64,000 nucleotides of DNA from JAPPHY01 sp965247535 (GCA_965247535.1 OZ252018.1:1913290-1977289), one strand, 5' to 3'. Shown: positions 34,417 through 43,833, counted from the stretch's first letter. Made by a program: numbers and translations. Notes: generated from the letters alone by a model not told the origin.

Positions 34417-36062
34417 CGCTCGCGCTCCTCGCTTCGCAGCACCAGGAAGGCCATCGGGACGGAGGATACAAGCAACAGAAGCACACTTTCCACGGCAGCC
34501 CGCGCGAAGAACGCCTCGCTGGCAGCACCCCAGATCGACGTGGCGAGCGTCTCGAACCCTATGGGGCTTAGAATAAGCGTGGCCGGAAGCTCCTTCATCA
34601 CCAGCAGGAACACCAACGCCCCACCCGCCAGTGCGCCTGAGCGCGCCAGCGGCACCGTCACGCTGTAGACGGCCCGAAGCTGCGTGGCGCCCAAGCTCCT
34701 CGCCGCCTCCTCGAGCGCAGGACTCACCTGCAGCAGCGACGCTCTGACAGACCCCAGCGCAGTGGGCAGGAACAGGACTACGTAGGCAAAGACCAGCATG
34801 GCCAGCGTCTGATAGAGCGGCGTGGCATAGCGCACGCCGAGAAACACCAGAGCGAGCGCCACGGCGATGCCGGGCAGAGCAAACCCCACGTAGCTGACGC
34901 GCTCGATCAGCCTCCCCATCCAGCTCGGGTAGCGGACGGCCAGCAACGCAACGGGCAGCGCGGCTGCCACGGTCGCGGCGGCGGCTAGGGCGGAAACGAG
35001 CAGCGAGTTCCAAGCGCGGCCCCACACCAACGGGAGTGTCTCACCCGCGAGGAATCCCCGAACAGCCCAGTAAATCAACACACCCGTCGGCAAGGCCAGC
35101 GCGAGGGCCACAACCGCGATGCAGAGTGCAGCAGCCGGCCATCGCCATCTGCCCAGGCGCACCACCGCCGCGGGCCGCCTGCCTCCGGTGTCCGTGCTGT
35201 CGTAACGGGAGCGTCCCCTCGTCCGTGATTCCACCGCCAGTATGCCGATTGCCAGCGCGGCCAGCATCAGCGAGAGCACCGCGGCCGAGTCCCTTGCGAA
35301 CGATCCGTATTGCACGTAGATGGCCCACGTGAAGGTCTCGTAGCGCAGCAAAGAAACGGCTCCAAAGTCGCTCAGCGTGTAGAGCGCAACCAGAAGGGCG
35401 CCCGCCGCAATTGCGGGCCTCAGCAGGGGCAGCGTCACCAGCAGGAAGGTCTGCCATGCTCCCCTGCCCAAGGACCGGGACGACTCCTCCAGTGCCGGGT
35501 CCATGCGCGCCAGTGCAGCCCTCACGGGCAGCAGCACGTACGGATAGCTCAGCAGTGTCAGGACCAGCCACGCACCGGCGAACCCGTAAATCGACGGAAG
35601 GCGGTCGACGCCCAGAGGCGCAAGCCACCCCTGCAGCAGGCCCTTCGGCCCAATGGCGGTGACTATGAGAAAGGCTCCCAGGTAGCTCGGTATGACCAGC
35701 GGCAGCGCTGTGAGAACGGCCCACAGGCCCCGCAGCGGCAGGTCGGTTCGAACTGTGAGCCACGCCAGCGGTACGGCGATCGCCGCTGAGGTCACTGTAA
35801 CCGTGGCCGCCAGCAGCAACGATCGCGCCAGGATGGCGAGCGTTCGCGGCCGCAGCAGCAGATCCCACGCTTCTGCCCCCGCCTCAAGGGAGCGAAGCGC
35901 GAGGTAGACCACTGGCAGCAGCACGGCCGCCCCGACGAGCGCCGCGGGAATCAGAAGGGCAGCCGGCGGCCGTGAACCGCGGCCCCGGCCGCCCTCGTAG
36001 AATCTCGCCCCCGTACCGGCCAGCTCGCCTAATGCCAAGTGCGGCGGCCTCCGGCTCCGCAC
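34413..36062 (-). CDS. fbpB: Fe(III)-type ABC transporter permease (double permease)
   Basis: A 549-aa protein with two fused MetI-like permease halves, about 12 helices in total. Each half has an EAA loop: ARMDPALEESSRSLGRGAWQ and LLQVSPALEEAARSLGATQL, the contacts for the ATPase dimer. This fused arrangement is the rule in SfuB/FbpB iron permeases. The N-terminal 30 residues are charged and cytoplasmic. The start is GTG 36062, 4 bases after the fbpA stop. Confidence 0.93.
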   Translation of the reverse strand: MRSRRPPHLALGELAGTGARFYEGGRGRGSRPPAALLIPAALVGAAVLLPVVYLALRSLEAGAEAWDLLLRPRTLAILARSLLLAATVTVTSAAIAVPLAWLTVRTDLPLRGLWAVLTALPLVIPSYLGAFLIVTAIGPKGLLQGWLAPLGVDRLPSIYGFAGAWLVLTLLSYPYVLLPVRAALARMDPALEESSRSLGRGAWQTFLLVTLPLLRPAIAAGALLVALYTLSDFGAVSLLRYETFTWAIYVQYGSFARDSAAVLSLMLAALAIGILAVESRTRGRSRYDSTDTGGRRPAAVVRLGRWRWPAAALCIAVVALALALPTGVLIYWAVRGFLAGETLPLVWGRAWNSLLVSALAAAATVAAALPVALLAVRYPSWMGRLIERVSYVGFALPGIAVALALVFLGVRYATPLYQTLAMLVFAYVVLFLPTALGSVRASLLQVSPALEEAARSLGATQLRAVYSVTVPLARSGALAGGALVFLLVMKELPATLILSPIGFETLATSIWGAASEAFFARAAVESVLLLLVSSVPMAFLVLRSEERER

Positions 36063-36066
36063 GAAA

Positions 36067-37173
36067 CTATGGGAGCACCCCCGTCTCTTGAAGAAGCCTC
36101 ACGGTCCCCTCCAGGTCTGTCATGTCCCCCGGCAGCACGTCTGGCCTGTTGATCTCCTCCAGGGGCACCAGGAGCCTGCTCGTCTTGACGCCTTCCACCA
36201 GCGGGTACTCGAAGGTCTGTCCTGCGAAGTACTGCTGGGCCACCTGGGAGAGCATGAAGTCCATAAACTTCTCGGCATTGTTCCTGTTCTTGGACGTCTC
36301 CAAGATGCCCGCACCGGCCACCATGACCACCGCGCCCGGGCCCCCGGACCTGAGGTGGTAGTTACGGGCCGGGAAGGAGTCTCCCTCCTCGGCCAGGAAG
36401 CGGAACAGGTAGTAGTGGTTGACCATGCCCACGTCTATCTCGCCAGCAGCAGCCGCGGCCACCTGGGGCGTGTTCTTAGGATACACTATCGGCTCATTGG
36501 CCTGCACGCCCTCCAGCCACTCCCTGGTTCTGTCCTCGCCCCACGTGACCCTCATGGCAGTGACCATGGCCTGAAAGGAGGCGTTGGTAGGAGCCCAGCC
36601 GATGCGTCCCTTCCAGCGCGGCTCAGTCAGGCCCCAGGCATCGTCCGGCAGATCGGCCTCGGAAAGCGCGGCGGTGTTGTACACCAACGTCCTGGCGCGG
36701 CCGGAAATGCCCACCCACCGTCCGTCCAGAGAGCGCGTCCACTCCGGAACGCGGTCCAGAAGGGAGGCCGGAAGCGAGGCGAACATGTCCTCCACAGCGC
36801 CCAACCCGCCGGGGTCCTGCGCAAAGAACACGTCGGCCGGGCTCCTGCTGCCCTCCTCCAGCAGTGTCGACGCCAACTCAGCCGTGCCCCCGTACTTGAC
36901 CTGTACTTCAATGCCTGTAAGGGCGGCAAACTGATCAATTATTGGGCCCACGAGGCTCTCCCCCCTGCCCACGTAGAGGATCAGTTCTCCAGGCGTAGCG
37001 GCCACCTCCTCGATCTGGGCCGTTGGCGTCGGCGCCGCCGTGGCCGTTGGGCTCACGGTGGCGGTTGGTGTTTCGCCGCTGCAGGCGATCATGACCACCG
37101 TCGCAACAAAGGCGAAAACCGCTAGCAGCGGTATCGCCGCAAGGCTCCTAGGTGCTAATCTAAAGGGTGTCAC
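36067..37173 (-). CDS. fbpA: Fe(III)-binding lipoprotein
   Basis: A 368-aa ferric-ion binding protein. It has a lipoprotein signal (lipobox VMIAC around residue 31), then a Thr/Pro-rich linker (SPTATAAPTPT). The mature domain starts LILYVGRGESLVGPIIDQF and has PADVFFAQDPGGLGAV and the paired tyrosines NHYYLFRF, the likely iron ligands in FbpA-type proteins. The start is GTG 37173 with AGGAGGT upstream. A strong promoter and three palindromes lie upstream, and the divergent gene codes for a DtxR-type repressor, so iron control is likely. Confidence 0.93.
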   Translation of the reverse strand: MTPFRLAPRSLAAIPLLAVFAFVATVVMIACSGETPTATVSPTATAAPTPTAQIEEVAATPGELILYVGRGESLVGPIIDQFAALTGIEVQVKYGGTAELASTLLEEGSRSPADVFFAQDPGGLGAVEDMFASLPASLLDRVPEWTRSLDGRWVGISGRARTLVYNTAALSEADLPDDAWGLTEPRWKGRIGWAPTNASFQAMVTAMRVTWGEDRTREWLEGVQANEPIVYPKNTPQVAAAAAGEIDVGMVNHYYLFRFLAEEGDSFPARNYHLRSGGPGAVVMVAGAGILETSKNRNNAEKFMDFMLSQVAQQYFAGQTFEYPLVEGVKTSRLLVPLEEINRPDVLPGDMTDLEGTVRLLQETGVLP

Positions 37174-37208
37174 TATAGCAGGTACCTCCTATTGTTGTTT
37201 GTACGCCC

Positions 37209-37221
37209 TAGCATGTTGCTA
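37209..37221. promoter_or_regulatory. Palindrome in the fbpA leader
   Basis: TAGCA-TGT-TGCTA, a perfect 5-bp-arm inverted repeat in the untranslated leader of fbpA, about 36-48 bases before its start codon. It may be a second repressor site or an RNA hairpin; no family consensus is matched. Confidence 0.35.
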
Positions 37222-37249
37222 CGTTCTGCCAATGTCTAGTGCGATTCTG

Positions 37250-37262
37250 GCACAACGTGTGC
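37250..37262. promoter_or_regulatory. Palindrome in the fbpA leader
   Basis: GCACA-ACG-TGTGC, a perfect 5-bp-arm inverted repeat, just downstream of the candidate operator at 37266-37279 in the direction of fbpA transcription. Function unknown; may be a regulator half-site array. Confidence 0.35.
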
Positions 37263-37265
37263 TAG

Positions 37266-37279
37266 TTAGTATAGACTAA
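37266..37279. promoter_or_regulatory. Candidate DtxR-family operator at the fbpA transcription start
   Basis: TTAGT-ATAG-ACTAA inverted repeat. It covers about +2 to +15 of the predicted fbp transcript, so bound repressor would block initiation. The TTAG/CTAA arms resemble the ends of DtxR/IdeR/MntR boxes (TTAGG..CCTAA), and a DtxR-family gene is divergent from fbpA. The match is partial. Confidence 0.5.
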
Positions 37280-37287
37280 GCGCAAGT

Positions 37288-37316
37288 TGTATACCACCCT
37301 AATTCGCTATTGTCAA
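37288..37316 (-). promoter_or_regulatory. Strong promoter of the fbpABC operon
   Basis: Minus-strand TTGACA (37316-37311), 17 bases, TATACA (37293-37288). Near-consensus. It implies a leader of about 108 bases, longer than usual here, containing three inverted repeats. Confidence 0.75.
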
Positions 37317-37332
37317 GACTTGTCCCTGCGTA

Positions 37333-37361
37333 TTGACGCGGACGCGGGCGCGAGCTATCTT
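37333..37361 (+). promoter_or_regulatory. Promoter of the DtxR-family gene
   Basis: TTGACG (37333-37338), 17 bases, TATCTT (37356-37361), about 10 bases upstream of the expected transcript start and 17 before ATG 37379. The transcript would be nearly leaderless. Confidence 0.55.
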
Positions 37362-37378
37362 TATGGGCGAGGCTGGGT

Positions 37379-38122
37379 ATGACCAATTCCAACGCAAGGG
37401 CGACCGAGGGCGCCCAAACAGGCACCGAGCGCCTGTCCCAGGTGACAGAGAACTACCTGCTCTCGCTCTATGTGCTCGGCGAGGAGGGAACGCGGGCCAC
37501 CGCGGGCCACCTGGCGGAGTTCATAAGGTCGATTCCCGCAGGTGAGGGCCTGGGCACCACGCTCCCGTCTGTGCTGGGTATGCTGCGCAGGATGGCCAGG
37601 GAGGGCCTAGTGGTCCTGACATCCGACAAGGAGGTCAAGCTGACCCCGCGCGGACTGGAGCTGGCCGAGGGTATGGTGCGGCGACACCGCCTGGCCGAAC
37701 GCATGGTGGTCGACCTCCTGGGACTCGAACTGCACAAGGCCCACGAGGAGGCGCACCGGCTGGAACACGCCATCTCTGCGGACCTGGAAGTGAAAATCCG
37801 CGAGAGGCTGGGCAACCCGGCCACGTGCCCGTTCGGCAGGCCAATACCCGGCAGCGGTCATCCCGTGCCGGCAGCTCCCAGGCTGTCCTTGGACCAGGCC
37901 AGGCCCGGCGTGCCATACACCGTCGACCGCGTGCCGGAGGAGGACACCGAACTCCTCAGGTTCCTGGTTGAGCTGTGCGTGCTGCCGGAACGGAGCATTA
38001 CCGTTGTGGACGCCAGCCAGTCCCGCGGCGTCATTTCCGTAAGGACTGAGCAGGGCGAGGGTGCCCTGGGCTACGGCGTAGCCTCCCGCATCTGGGTCCG
38101 GCAGGACTCCGCCAAGGAATGA
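37379..38122 (+). CDS. DtxR-family metal-dependent transcriptional repressor
   Basis: A 247-aa iron- or manganese-responsive repressor. The N-terminal winged helix begins LSQVTENYLLSLYVLGEEGT and continues through PSVLGMLRRMAREGLVVLTS; the metal/dimer domain has HRLAERMVVDLLGLE, HKAHEEAHRLEHAIS and the closing NPATCPFGRPIPG, all DtxR hallmarks (Cys/His/Glu ligands). The C-terminal part from about residue 165 is an SH3/FeoA-like domain (LGYGVASRIWV). The HTH holds a short insertion (RSIPAGEGLGTTL). It is divergent from fbpABC and likely controls it, and overlaps the next gene by 4 bases. Confidence 0.93.
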   Translation: MTNSNARATEGAQTGTERLSQVTENYLLSLYVLGEEGTRATAGHLAEFIRSIPAGEGLGTTLPSVLGMLRRMAREGLVVLTSDKEVKLTPRGLELAEGMVRRHRLAERMVVDLLGLELHKAHEEAHRLEHAISADLEVKIRERLGNPATCPFGRPIPGSGHPVPAAPRLSLDQARPGVPYTVDRVPEEDTELLRFLVELCVLPERSITVVDASQSRGVISVRTEQGEGALGYGVASRIWVRQDSAKE

Positions 38123-38820
38123 GGCTCTCCCATCGATACTCTTCGTGGGAGGCCGTCGACCTTCAGCGGCGAGCAGGCAATCGGGCAGGAACGTTCCTGC
38201 TGCTGACCGCGGCCGCCAACGTGGTAATGGTCTTCACGCGGGTCATGGCGGACGCGGACCAGCCCACGCTCGCTGAATCGCTGGCAGCGATCGCTGAGAG
38301 CCGCGCCATGTACGGAATGACAGGCGCGGCGCGGCTGATCTCGGGCGTCCTGCTAGTCGGCGCGGCGTTGTACCTGTGGAAAGCGTGGGCCGCTCCCTTT
38401 GGACGCGCGCAGCTCGCTGCGATTTTGCTGGCCGCATCCGGCGCGATCACGGCCGTGAGCGGCGCCGGCGCGCTGGTCTTGGCCGCCGTCGCGGAAGCCT
38501 CCGCATCTGTAGACGAAACGGTCGAGACCGTCGCGTACCTGAGGCAGCTGACCGGCAACCTGGGCTTCGCCACGGCGGGTATCGGCCTGGTGGCCGTGGC
38601 GCTCCGGCGACCGCTACCCGCAGACCCACATCTGCTGTTTCCTATGGCTTCGCTGGCGATCGGCATCGCAATGCAGTTCATCTGGCTGGACGCGGCGACA
38701 CTGGTTCACCGGGTCGTCGGCGTCGCGTTCTTCGGGTGGCTCCTTGCTTCCGGCATCGACCTGCTGAGGAGGGGCGCGGCCCACGGCGGCGATCCCCGGC
38801 GCTGGGGCAGCGGTCCGTAG
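38119..38820 (+). CDS. DUF4386-like integral membrane protein
   Basis: A 233-aa protein with about six hydrophobic helices, first one at residues 22-40. Short polar loops, one (VMADADQPTLAESLAAIAES) carrying acids. The architecture resembles DUF4386 membrane proteins, whose function is unknown. Its ATG overlaps the repressor stop (ATGA, 38119-38122), so it is translationally coupled and shares metal-linked transcription with the DtxR gene. Confidence 0.7.
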   Translation: MRLSHRYSSWEAVDLQRRAGNRAGTFLLLTAAANVVMVFTRVMADADQPTLAESLAAIAESRAMYGMTGAARLISGVLLVGAALYLWKAWAAPFGRAQLAAILLAASGAITAVSGAGALVLAAVAEASASVDETVETVAYLRQLTGNLGFATAGIGLVAVALRRPLPADPHLLFPMASLAIGIAMQFIWLDAATLVHRVVGVAFFGWLLASGIDLLRRGAAHGGDPRRWGSGP

Positions 38821-38942
38821 GCACGGAAGCTATGGCATTCGACAATGCCCATGTGCGCATGCAACGGCGCACATTCGCTGGCAAGCGAATCGTCTAGGCC
38901 CCCAGTGCCCACTAGCGGTGTGACCGGGAAGCTAAGTCCTCG

Positions 38943-40295
38943 TCACTCCTCCGGCCACGGCGCCTCTATCTCCCCGCTGCGCAGCCACTCGCCCACCGGC
39001 GCATCCGCCGGAACGAAGCGAACGTCCGGCAGGAGCGTCTCGCCGGTGACGGCCAGGAACGCAAGCTCGATGCGCCCGTCGTTCAGGCGTCTCGCCCGGA
39101 TCATGCCAACCTCACTGCCTCCCACCTGAACGGCGCTGCTGACCGACCATCTCCCAACGCTGTGGCTGGCGTCCGTGTGGCGAGCATCCGGCAGTATGCG
39201 CAGGCCGTTGGGCAGCTCGACGCCGTGTTCCACACGGCCGTCCTCGAGCAGCCTGGCGATCACGCGCAGCGGGAGCGTTCGCGGCTCCGGTGGCGTGGGC
39301 TCTGCCACCTCCGGATCGATCTCGGCTTCCGGGTCTGAGGCGGCGGTCACGCTGGTGGTCACAATGCCGCCTTCGCGCTCCTCGGCCGACACAATGAACG
39401 ACCCCCGGCTGGCCCGCCACAATAGGGTCAGGAAGGACTATAGCCTCGGCCTTGAGATGGAAGGCGTCCGGGTCCACGAGGCGGATGACGAGGTCATAGT
39501 CGGTTAGCTCATGGGCATGGTCGCGATCGCCGTGGGTTGTGGCCTCGATCAGGTAGGTGCCCGGGGCCAGGTCATTCTCGACGCGGGAGTTGCGGCCCTG
39601 GCCTCCGTCGTCATCGCTGTACAGGTAGGCGCCATCTGAGGAGAGCAGATAGTGGTATGGATCGCCTCCCACGAGCGCGGTGAGGTCGATGCGCACAAGG
39701 CCTTCTTCCGCTACGGTGAAGCGGAACGTCTGCGCGGGCGTGTCCTCCCGAAAGGTGGCGCCGCAGTCCTCGCCGGTCCAGGCGCCGCTGAATATCAGTC
39801 CTGCCCCGGCTTCCAGACTGCCAAGGTCCATCGGGCCGCAGTTAGTGGGTCTCGTTACCGTGAGAGTGAAGTCGGCAGGGCCGCTGTCTCGGCCCACGGC
39901 CGCCGCCGCTTCGATCAGGTAGTCTCCGGCTGGCAGGTCACGCTCGATGCGTGAGTCGAGGCCTTGGCCGGAGTCGTCGTCGTGGGCGATGCGGCTGCCA
40001 TCGCTCTTCAGCAGGTGCAGGTAGGATCTCCTTCATCGGACGACAGCTTTACCCTGACCTGCCCGCCCTCCAGCAGGCTGAAGCTGTAGTTGTGCGCGTC
40101 ACGATTGGTGAAGAAGCGCGAGTCGCAGTTTTCCCCGGTCCAGCGCCCCGAGGAGGTTAGGGCATCGTCCCCACCGCCGCCCAGTGAGCCGATCTCAATG
40201 GCTTCACATCCCGCGTCCGACTGGCCCAGCGCAACCTCTACGCCCTGGAAGGTCTGGAGGGCCGCCAAGAGCGCGGCGACAGCGCACAGCAACAC
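38943..40295 (-). pseudogene. Secreted protein with two PPC-like repeats, two frameshifts
   Basis: A reading frame from GTG 40295 encodes a signal peptide (VLLCAVAALLAALQTF) and the first repeat (IGSLGGGGDDALTSSGRWTG). At 40024-40025 one base is missing; restoring it continues as YLHLLKSDGSRIAHDDDSGQ and runs into a second repeat (MDLGSLEAGAGLIFSGAWTG, GGDPYHYLLSSDGAYLYSDD). Near 39435-39445 a second shift leads to SFLTLLWRASRGSFIVSAEE and a C-terminal domain ending at 38943 (LEDGRVEHGVELPNGLRILP). The two repeats align closely and look like pre-peptidase C-terminal (PPC) beta-domains found in secreted proteins. Two indels in one gene suggest decay, though sequencing error is possible. Confidence 0.75.
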
Positions 40296-40621
40296 TGCCG
40301 CGCGGCGAGCTAAGATGCGATCCGTCGACTTCCAGCAGTTTTATGTCCAAGGCTACCTCCGTGGCGGCGAGCGAGCCGGCGGAGCTGTTTAGTCCGGCGC
40401 ACGCCATTGAGGATGACGCCGGCCAGTGGAAGGTGATACCACACAACATCAGCCGATGCCCGTACGCGTGTCCCACACGGGCCGTAGTAGACGATGGAGG
40501 ACTCGTTCGGTCGCTGATGAGGGCGCTCGCGGTCCGGACTCCCAGCCTCCCACTGACGCCGAGCGATATAGGGCCTGGGGGTGGGAGTTAGAGCGGCTTG
40601 CGCGGATCACTGCCATCAGTC

Positions 40622-40651
40622 TTGACACAGTGCCTGGATGACTACTATATT
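40622..40651 (+). promoter_or_regulatory. Candidate promoter of the DUF502 gene
   Basis: TTGACA (40622-40627), 18 bases, TATATT (40646-40651), giving a leader of about 130 bases. The rest of the 495-base gap 40296-40790 contains only short, unconvincing ORFs (for example 40343-40591, plus strand) without ribosome-binding sites. Confidence 0.6.
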
Positions 40652-40790
40652 CTTCTCGCCCCACTGGCTTTCCCGTCGTTTCTCTGAGCCACCTAAAACT
40701 TAGTATTCGCAACTATTCTACCCAGCAAGCAAATCCAGGACTACAGCCCGGACTCAGATGCCGGAAGTCGCGGGCGAAGGAGCGTGAACC

Positions 40791-41507
40791 ATGCCGAATA
40801 ACAGAGAACCTGACTTGGGTCAGTACGAGGAAGAGCGCCCTGGAATCCTGAAGCACATCGACAGCCACATACAGGGCCGAATGGTGGCTGGGCTGATAAA
40901 CCTTCTGCCCATGCTTATCACCATCATTGTGCTGCTTTTCCTCCTCGGCAACGCCGACGGCCTCATCAGGCCGCTGCCCTTCATCGAAGGCGAGCCGTGG
41001 GACTTCCCGGGCGTTGGTGTGGTGGTCCTGGTCGTACTGATTTACTTCGTCGGGTTGATGGTGTGGGCTAAGCCAGGTATGAAGGCGCTCGAGCTGTTGA
41101 ACGCGCTCCTGAGCAGGACCCCCATAGTGAAGAGCATCTTCGGCGTGTCTCAGCAGGCGGTGGCCGCGTTCGCCTCGCAGTACAACTTCAGCCGCGTGGT
41201 ATTCGTGGAGTGGCCTCGCGAAGGCATGATCGCAATGGGATTCGTCACGGGGCGCATATACGCGCCATCAAGGGAATGGTCCGTTGTGGCGGTCTACATT
41301 CCGACTGTCCCCAACCCCACGTCAGGGAACTTGGCCTTTATCATTGAGGACGACGTGATTGAGACCGACCTGACGGTGGACGGAGCCATGAGACTCGTGT
41401 TCTCCGGAGGCATAGTGCTGCCGGAGTACCTGACGTTGGCCAGAATGCCCCGGGATCCCGACGCCGAGCCCTTGAAGATGGTGGGCCGCTTCGAGTCGGA
41501 GCGCTAG
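40791..41507 (+). CDS. DUF502 family membrane protein
   Basis: A 238-aa protein with two N-terminal helices (about residues 33-51 and 74-93) and a soluble C-terminal domain. The order GLINLLPMLITIIVLLFLLG, LLSRTPIVKSIFGVSQQAV, VVFVEWPREGMIAMGFVTGR and VYIPTVPNPTSGNLAFI is diagnostic of DUF502. In plants this family is the LIKE-COV group; bacterial function is unknown. ATG 40791 with AAGGAG about 6 bases upstream. It converges on the histidine kinase gene. Confidence 0.93.
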   Translation: MPNNREPDLGQYEEERPGILKHIDSHIQGRMVAGLINLLPMLITIIVLLFLLGNADGLIRPLPFIEGEPWDFPGVGVVVLVVLIYFVGLMVWAKPGMKALELLNALLSRTPIVKSIFGVSQQAVAAFASQYNFSRVVFVEWPREGMIAMGFVTGRIYAPSREWSVVAVYIPTVPNPTSGNLAFIIEDDVIETDLTVDGAMRLVFSGGIVLPEYLTLARMPRDPDAEPLKMVGRFESER

Positions 41508-41595
41508 ATTGCGCCCGACCGGCCTGTCCGGGCTGCAGGCGCCCGGCGCATCGATCGGCGAAAGGGCCCCGTAGCAGGTTGCGGGCCCGCGAGAG

Positions 41596-43833
41596 CTAGA
41601 CCGAGGACGACTCCTCCAAATCTCCGCCTTCGCCGCTGTCCTCTTGGTCGGCGCCATTATCGTCGTCACCTTCGTCCTGAGCGTCGTCGCCATCTTCCGT
41701 CTTTGCAGGCATCACATAGGGTAAGGCTACCGTCATCTCGGTGAACTGGCCCGGCTCCGACTCCACACTGATGCTGCCTCCGTGCTGACGCACGATATCA
41801 TTCGATATCGCCAAGCCCAGGCCCGTACCCTGGTTCGTCGGCTTGGTGGTGAAGAACGGGTTGAATATCTTGTCCACTACGTCCGGCGGGATGCCGCTCC
41901 CGTTGTCCCTTATACGTACGTGGACCATATCGCCCTCCCGGCTCGTGGAGAGCGTCAACGTCGGAATATAGTCAAAGGTGCCGTTGCCTGCCGCTAAGGA
42001 GGCGCGTCTCCTCTGGTCAGTTGCGTGGCAGGCGTTGCTCACGATGTTGAGGAACACGCGGCCAAGGTCCTGGGGGATGGCCTCTATCTCCCCAATTTCC
42101 TCTTCCAGGTCTCGTTCAATGGTGAGCTGGAAGTCCGCGTCCGTGGCGCGGGCGCTGTGGTACGCCAGCGTGGCGAACTCGTTGAGCAGATTGTTGATGT
42201 TGGTGGGCTGGTGCTCTCCGCTGCCGCGTCCCATCTGGAGCATGTCGTTGACAATGCGATTGGCGCGGTCTCCGTGGCTCCGTATGCGTACCAGATTGCC
42301 GTTCAGGTCGTCTGATATCTCCTGAATGTAGCTCCGGTCCTCCGGCCCCATTTCGCCGCCCTTCTCCAGCACCTCCCTCAACTCTTCCAGGAGCTCGCCC
42401 GACACCTCCGAGAAGTTGTTGATGAAGTTGAGTGGGTTCCTGATCTCGTGGGCCACGCCTGCGGTCAGCTCACCAAGCGCAGCCAGCTTCTCACGCATGA
42501 CTATCTGGTCCTGGGCAACCTTGAGGTCTGCCAGAACGCTCTCCAGCTCTTCGTTCTTGCCCTGCAGCTCTTCTGCCAGCCTCTCCACCAGGTTCAACCG
42601 CTGAACCTCCAACGCGTGCTGTCGGAAGATCTCCAGGGCCGCCGCCATGTCGGCGACCTCGTCCTTGCCGCTGATCTCAACCTTTGTCTCCAGATCACCC
42701 CTGGCCATGCTGCGCATCCGGTTGGAGAGGAGCTGCAAACGGCTGAGCAAGACGCGTCCGACGTATTGCCAGGCCAGCAGCAAAGCGCCGCTAACGGCCA
42801 CGGCACCGATGGCCAGCAGCAAAATGCGGCCCCTGAAGATGGCCTGCGTGGATGCCTCACTTGCCTCCTGTACGTTGGCGTTGGCAGAGTTGACCAGGCC
42901 GTCCACTTCATCCACCAGCACGATGGCGAGGTCACTGTTGGCGTCGAGAAGCTCCTGCTGCCGCTCCAGTATGCCGAGCTCTCTAGCGCGCAGTTCGAAT
43001 CCGTTGGCCTCGCCCATGCCCAGCTCAAATAGCGAGGCGAAGAATTCGTCCAGCTGGTCGTGAAGCATAGGGTCCCGTATGTCGTCCAGTCGCCTCTTGA
43101 TTCGAGCGGCGACGGTCTCGAATCGCTCAAGGAGCGGCTCAATGAGCGCCTGCTCGGAGACGCTGAATGCGCTCACCAGCAGCTGCACGGCTATGTTGAC
43201 CTCCGCCTGAATCTCGGAAAGGTTGCGATAGAGGGTCACCTGGTTGTCGGAGAAATAGAGCTCCGGGTCATCCCGTGGCTGGTCAAGCCTGCGGAAACCT
43301 GTGATGGTGTAGAAATACTGGTCATCCACTGCCGGAACAACCGTGGCGTCCAGCCGCGTGTTGACAGTGGTCAGCTGGTCCCTGAGATCCTGAACGTCCG
43401 CAGCAGCTGCGAAGAGCTCCTCCATGGAAACCTCAATCTGCTCAATGTTGCTGACCAGAGCATTGGAGCGCTCTCGTATCGGCTCAACCCTCTCCCGGCT
43501 GGTGCCGCTCTGCTCCAGTGAAGCAATCTCACTTTCGAGAGCCATGTATGCGTTAGCGATCAGCAGCTCCACCACGGCCAGGTCGCTGAAGTTGACCGCG
43601 GAGACCAGCCTTGGTGCGGCCGTGACCAGCGAGTTGCTGTGCTGCGCAATGCGGAAAGCGGCCTCCAGCTCCGGGACGCTGCCATCGGTAACGCGGGTCT
43701 GGACCTCGCCGACCCGGCTGAAGGAGAACCAGCCCACCAGACTGGCAGCAACCGTGAGGGCAACTGCGCCTCCAAGCACCACGTAAAGCTGCGTGGAGAT
43801 CAGGAAACGGAGAGCAAGCAGCCTGCCCATCAT
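41596..43833 (-). CDS. Membrane sensor histidine kinase coupled to a binding protein
   Basis: A 745-aa hybrid-free sensor kinase. Helix 1 is at residues 14-37, a mostly helical extracytoplasmic sensor of about 300 residues follows, then helix 2 at 343-364. A HAMP (about 365-415), a short coiled coil (ERLAEELQGKNEELESVLAD), HisKA with His462 in AHEIRNPLNF, and the ATPase domain (NIVSNACHATD, DNGSGIPPDVVDKIFNPFFT, GTGLGLAISNDIV) complete it. The sensor layout recalls TorS-like kinases that read a periplasmic binding protein. An acidic tail of about 40 residues ends the protein. It overlaps the binding-protein gene by 4 bases. No response regulator gene is adjacent. Confidence 0.92.
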   Translation of the reverse strand: MMGRLLALRFLISTQLYVVLGGAVALTVAASLVGWFSFSRVGEVQTRVTDGSVPELEAAFRIAQHSNSLVTAAPRLVSAVNFSDLAVVELLIANAYMALESEIASLEQSGTSRERVEPIRERSNALVSNIEQIEVSMEELFAAAADVQDLRDQLTTVNTRLDATVVPAVDDQYFYTITGFRRLDQPRDDPELYFSDNQVTLYRNLSEIQAEVNIAVQLLVSAFSVSEQALIEPLLERFETVAARIKRRLDDIRDPMLHDQLDEFFASLFELGMGEANGFELRARELGILERQQELLDANSDLAIVLVDEVDGLVNSANANVQEASEASTQAIFRGRILLLAIGAVAVSGALLLAWQYVGRVLLSRLQLLSNRMRSMARGDLETKVEISGKDEVADMAAALEIFRQHALEVQRLNLVERLAEELQGKNEELESVLADLKVAQDQIVMREKLAALGELTAGVAHEIRNPLNFINNFSEVSGELLEELREVLEKGGEMGPEDRSYIQEISDDLNGNLVRIRSHGDRANRIVNDMLQMGRGSGEHQPTNINNLLNEFATLAYHSARATDADFQLTIERDLEEEIGEIEAIPQDLGRVFLNIVSNACHATDQRRRASLAAGNGTFDYIPTLTLSTSREGDMVHVRIRDNGSGIPPDVVDKIFNPFFTTKPTNQGTGLGLAISNDIVRQHGGSISVESEPGQFTEMTVALPYVMPAKTEDGDDAQDEGDDDNGADQEDSGEGGDLEESSSV

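Noticed and set aside
40343..40591. 82-aa ORF on the plus strand in the gap before the DUF502 gene
   Set aside because: No ribosome-binding site, no family resemblance and poor codon pattern; likely a chance ORF in GC-rich DNA.
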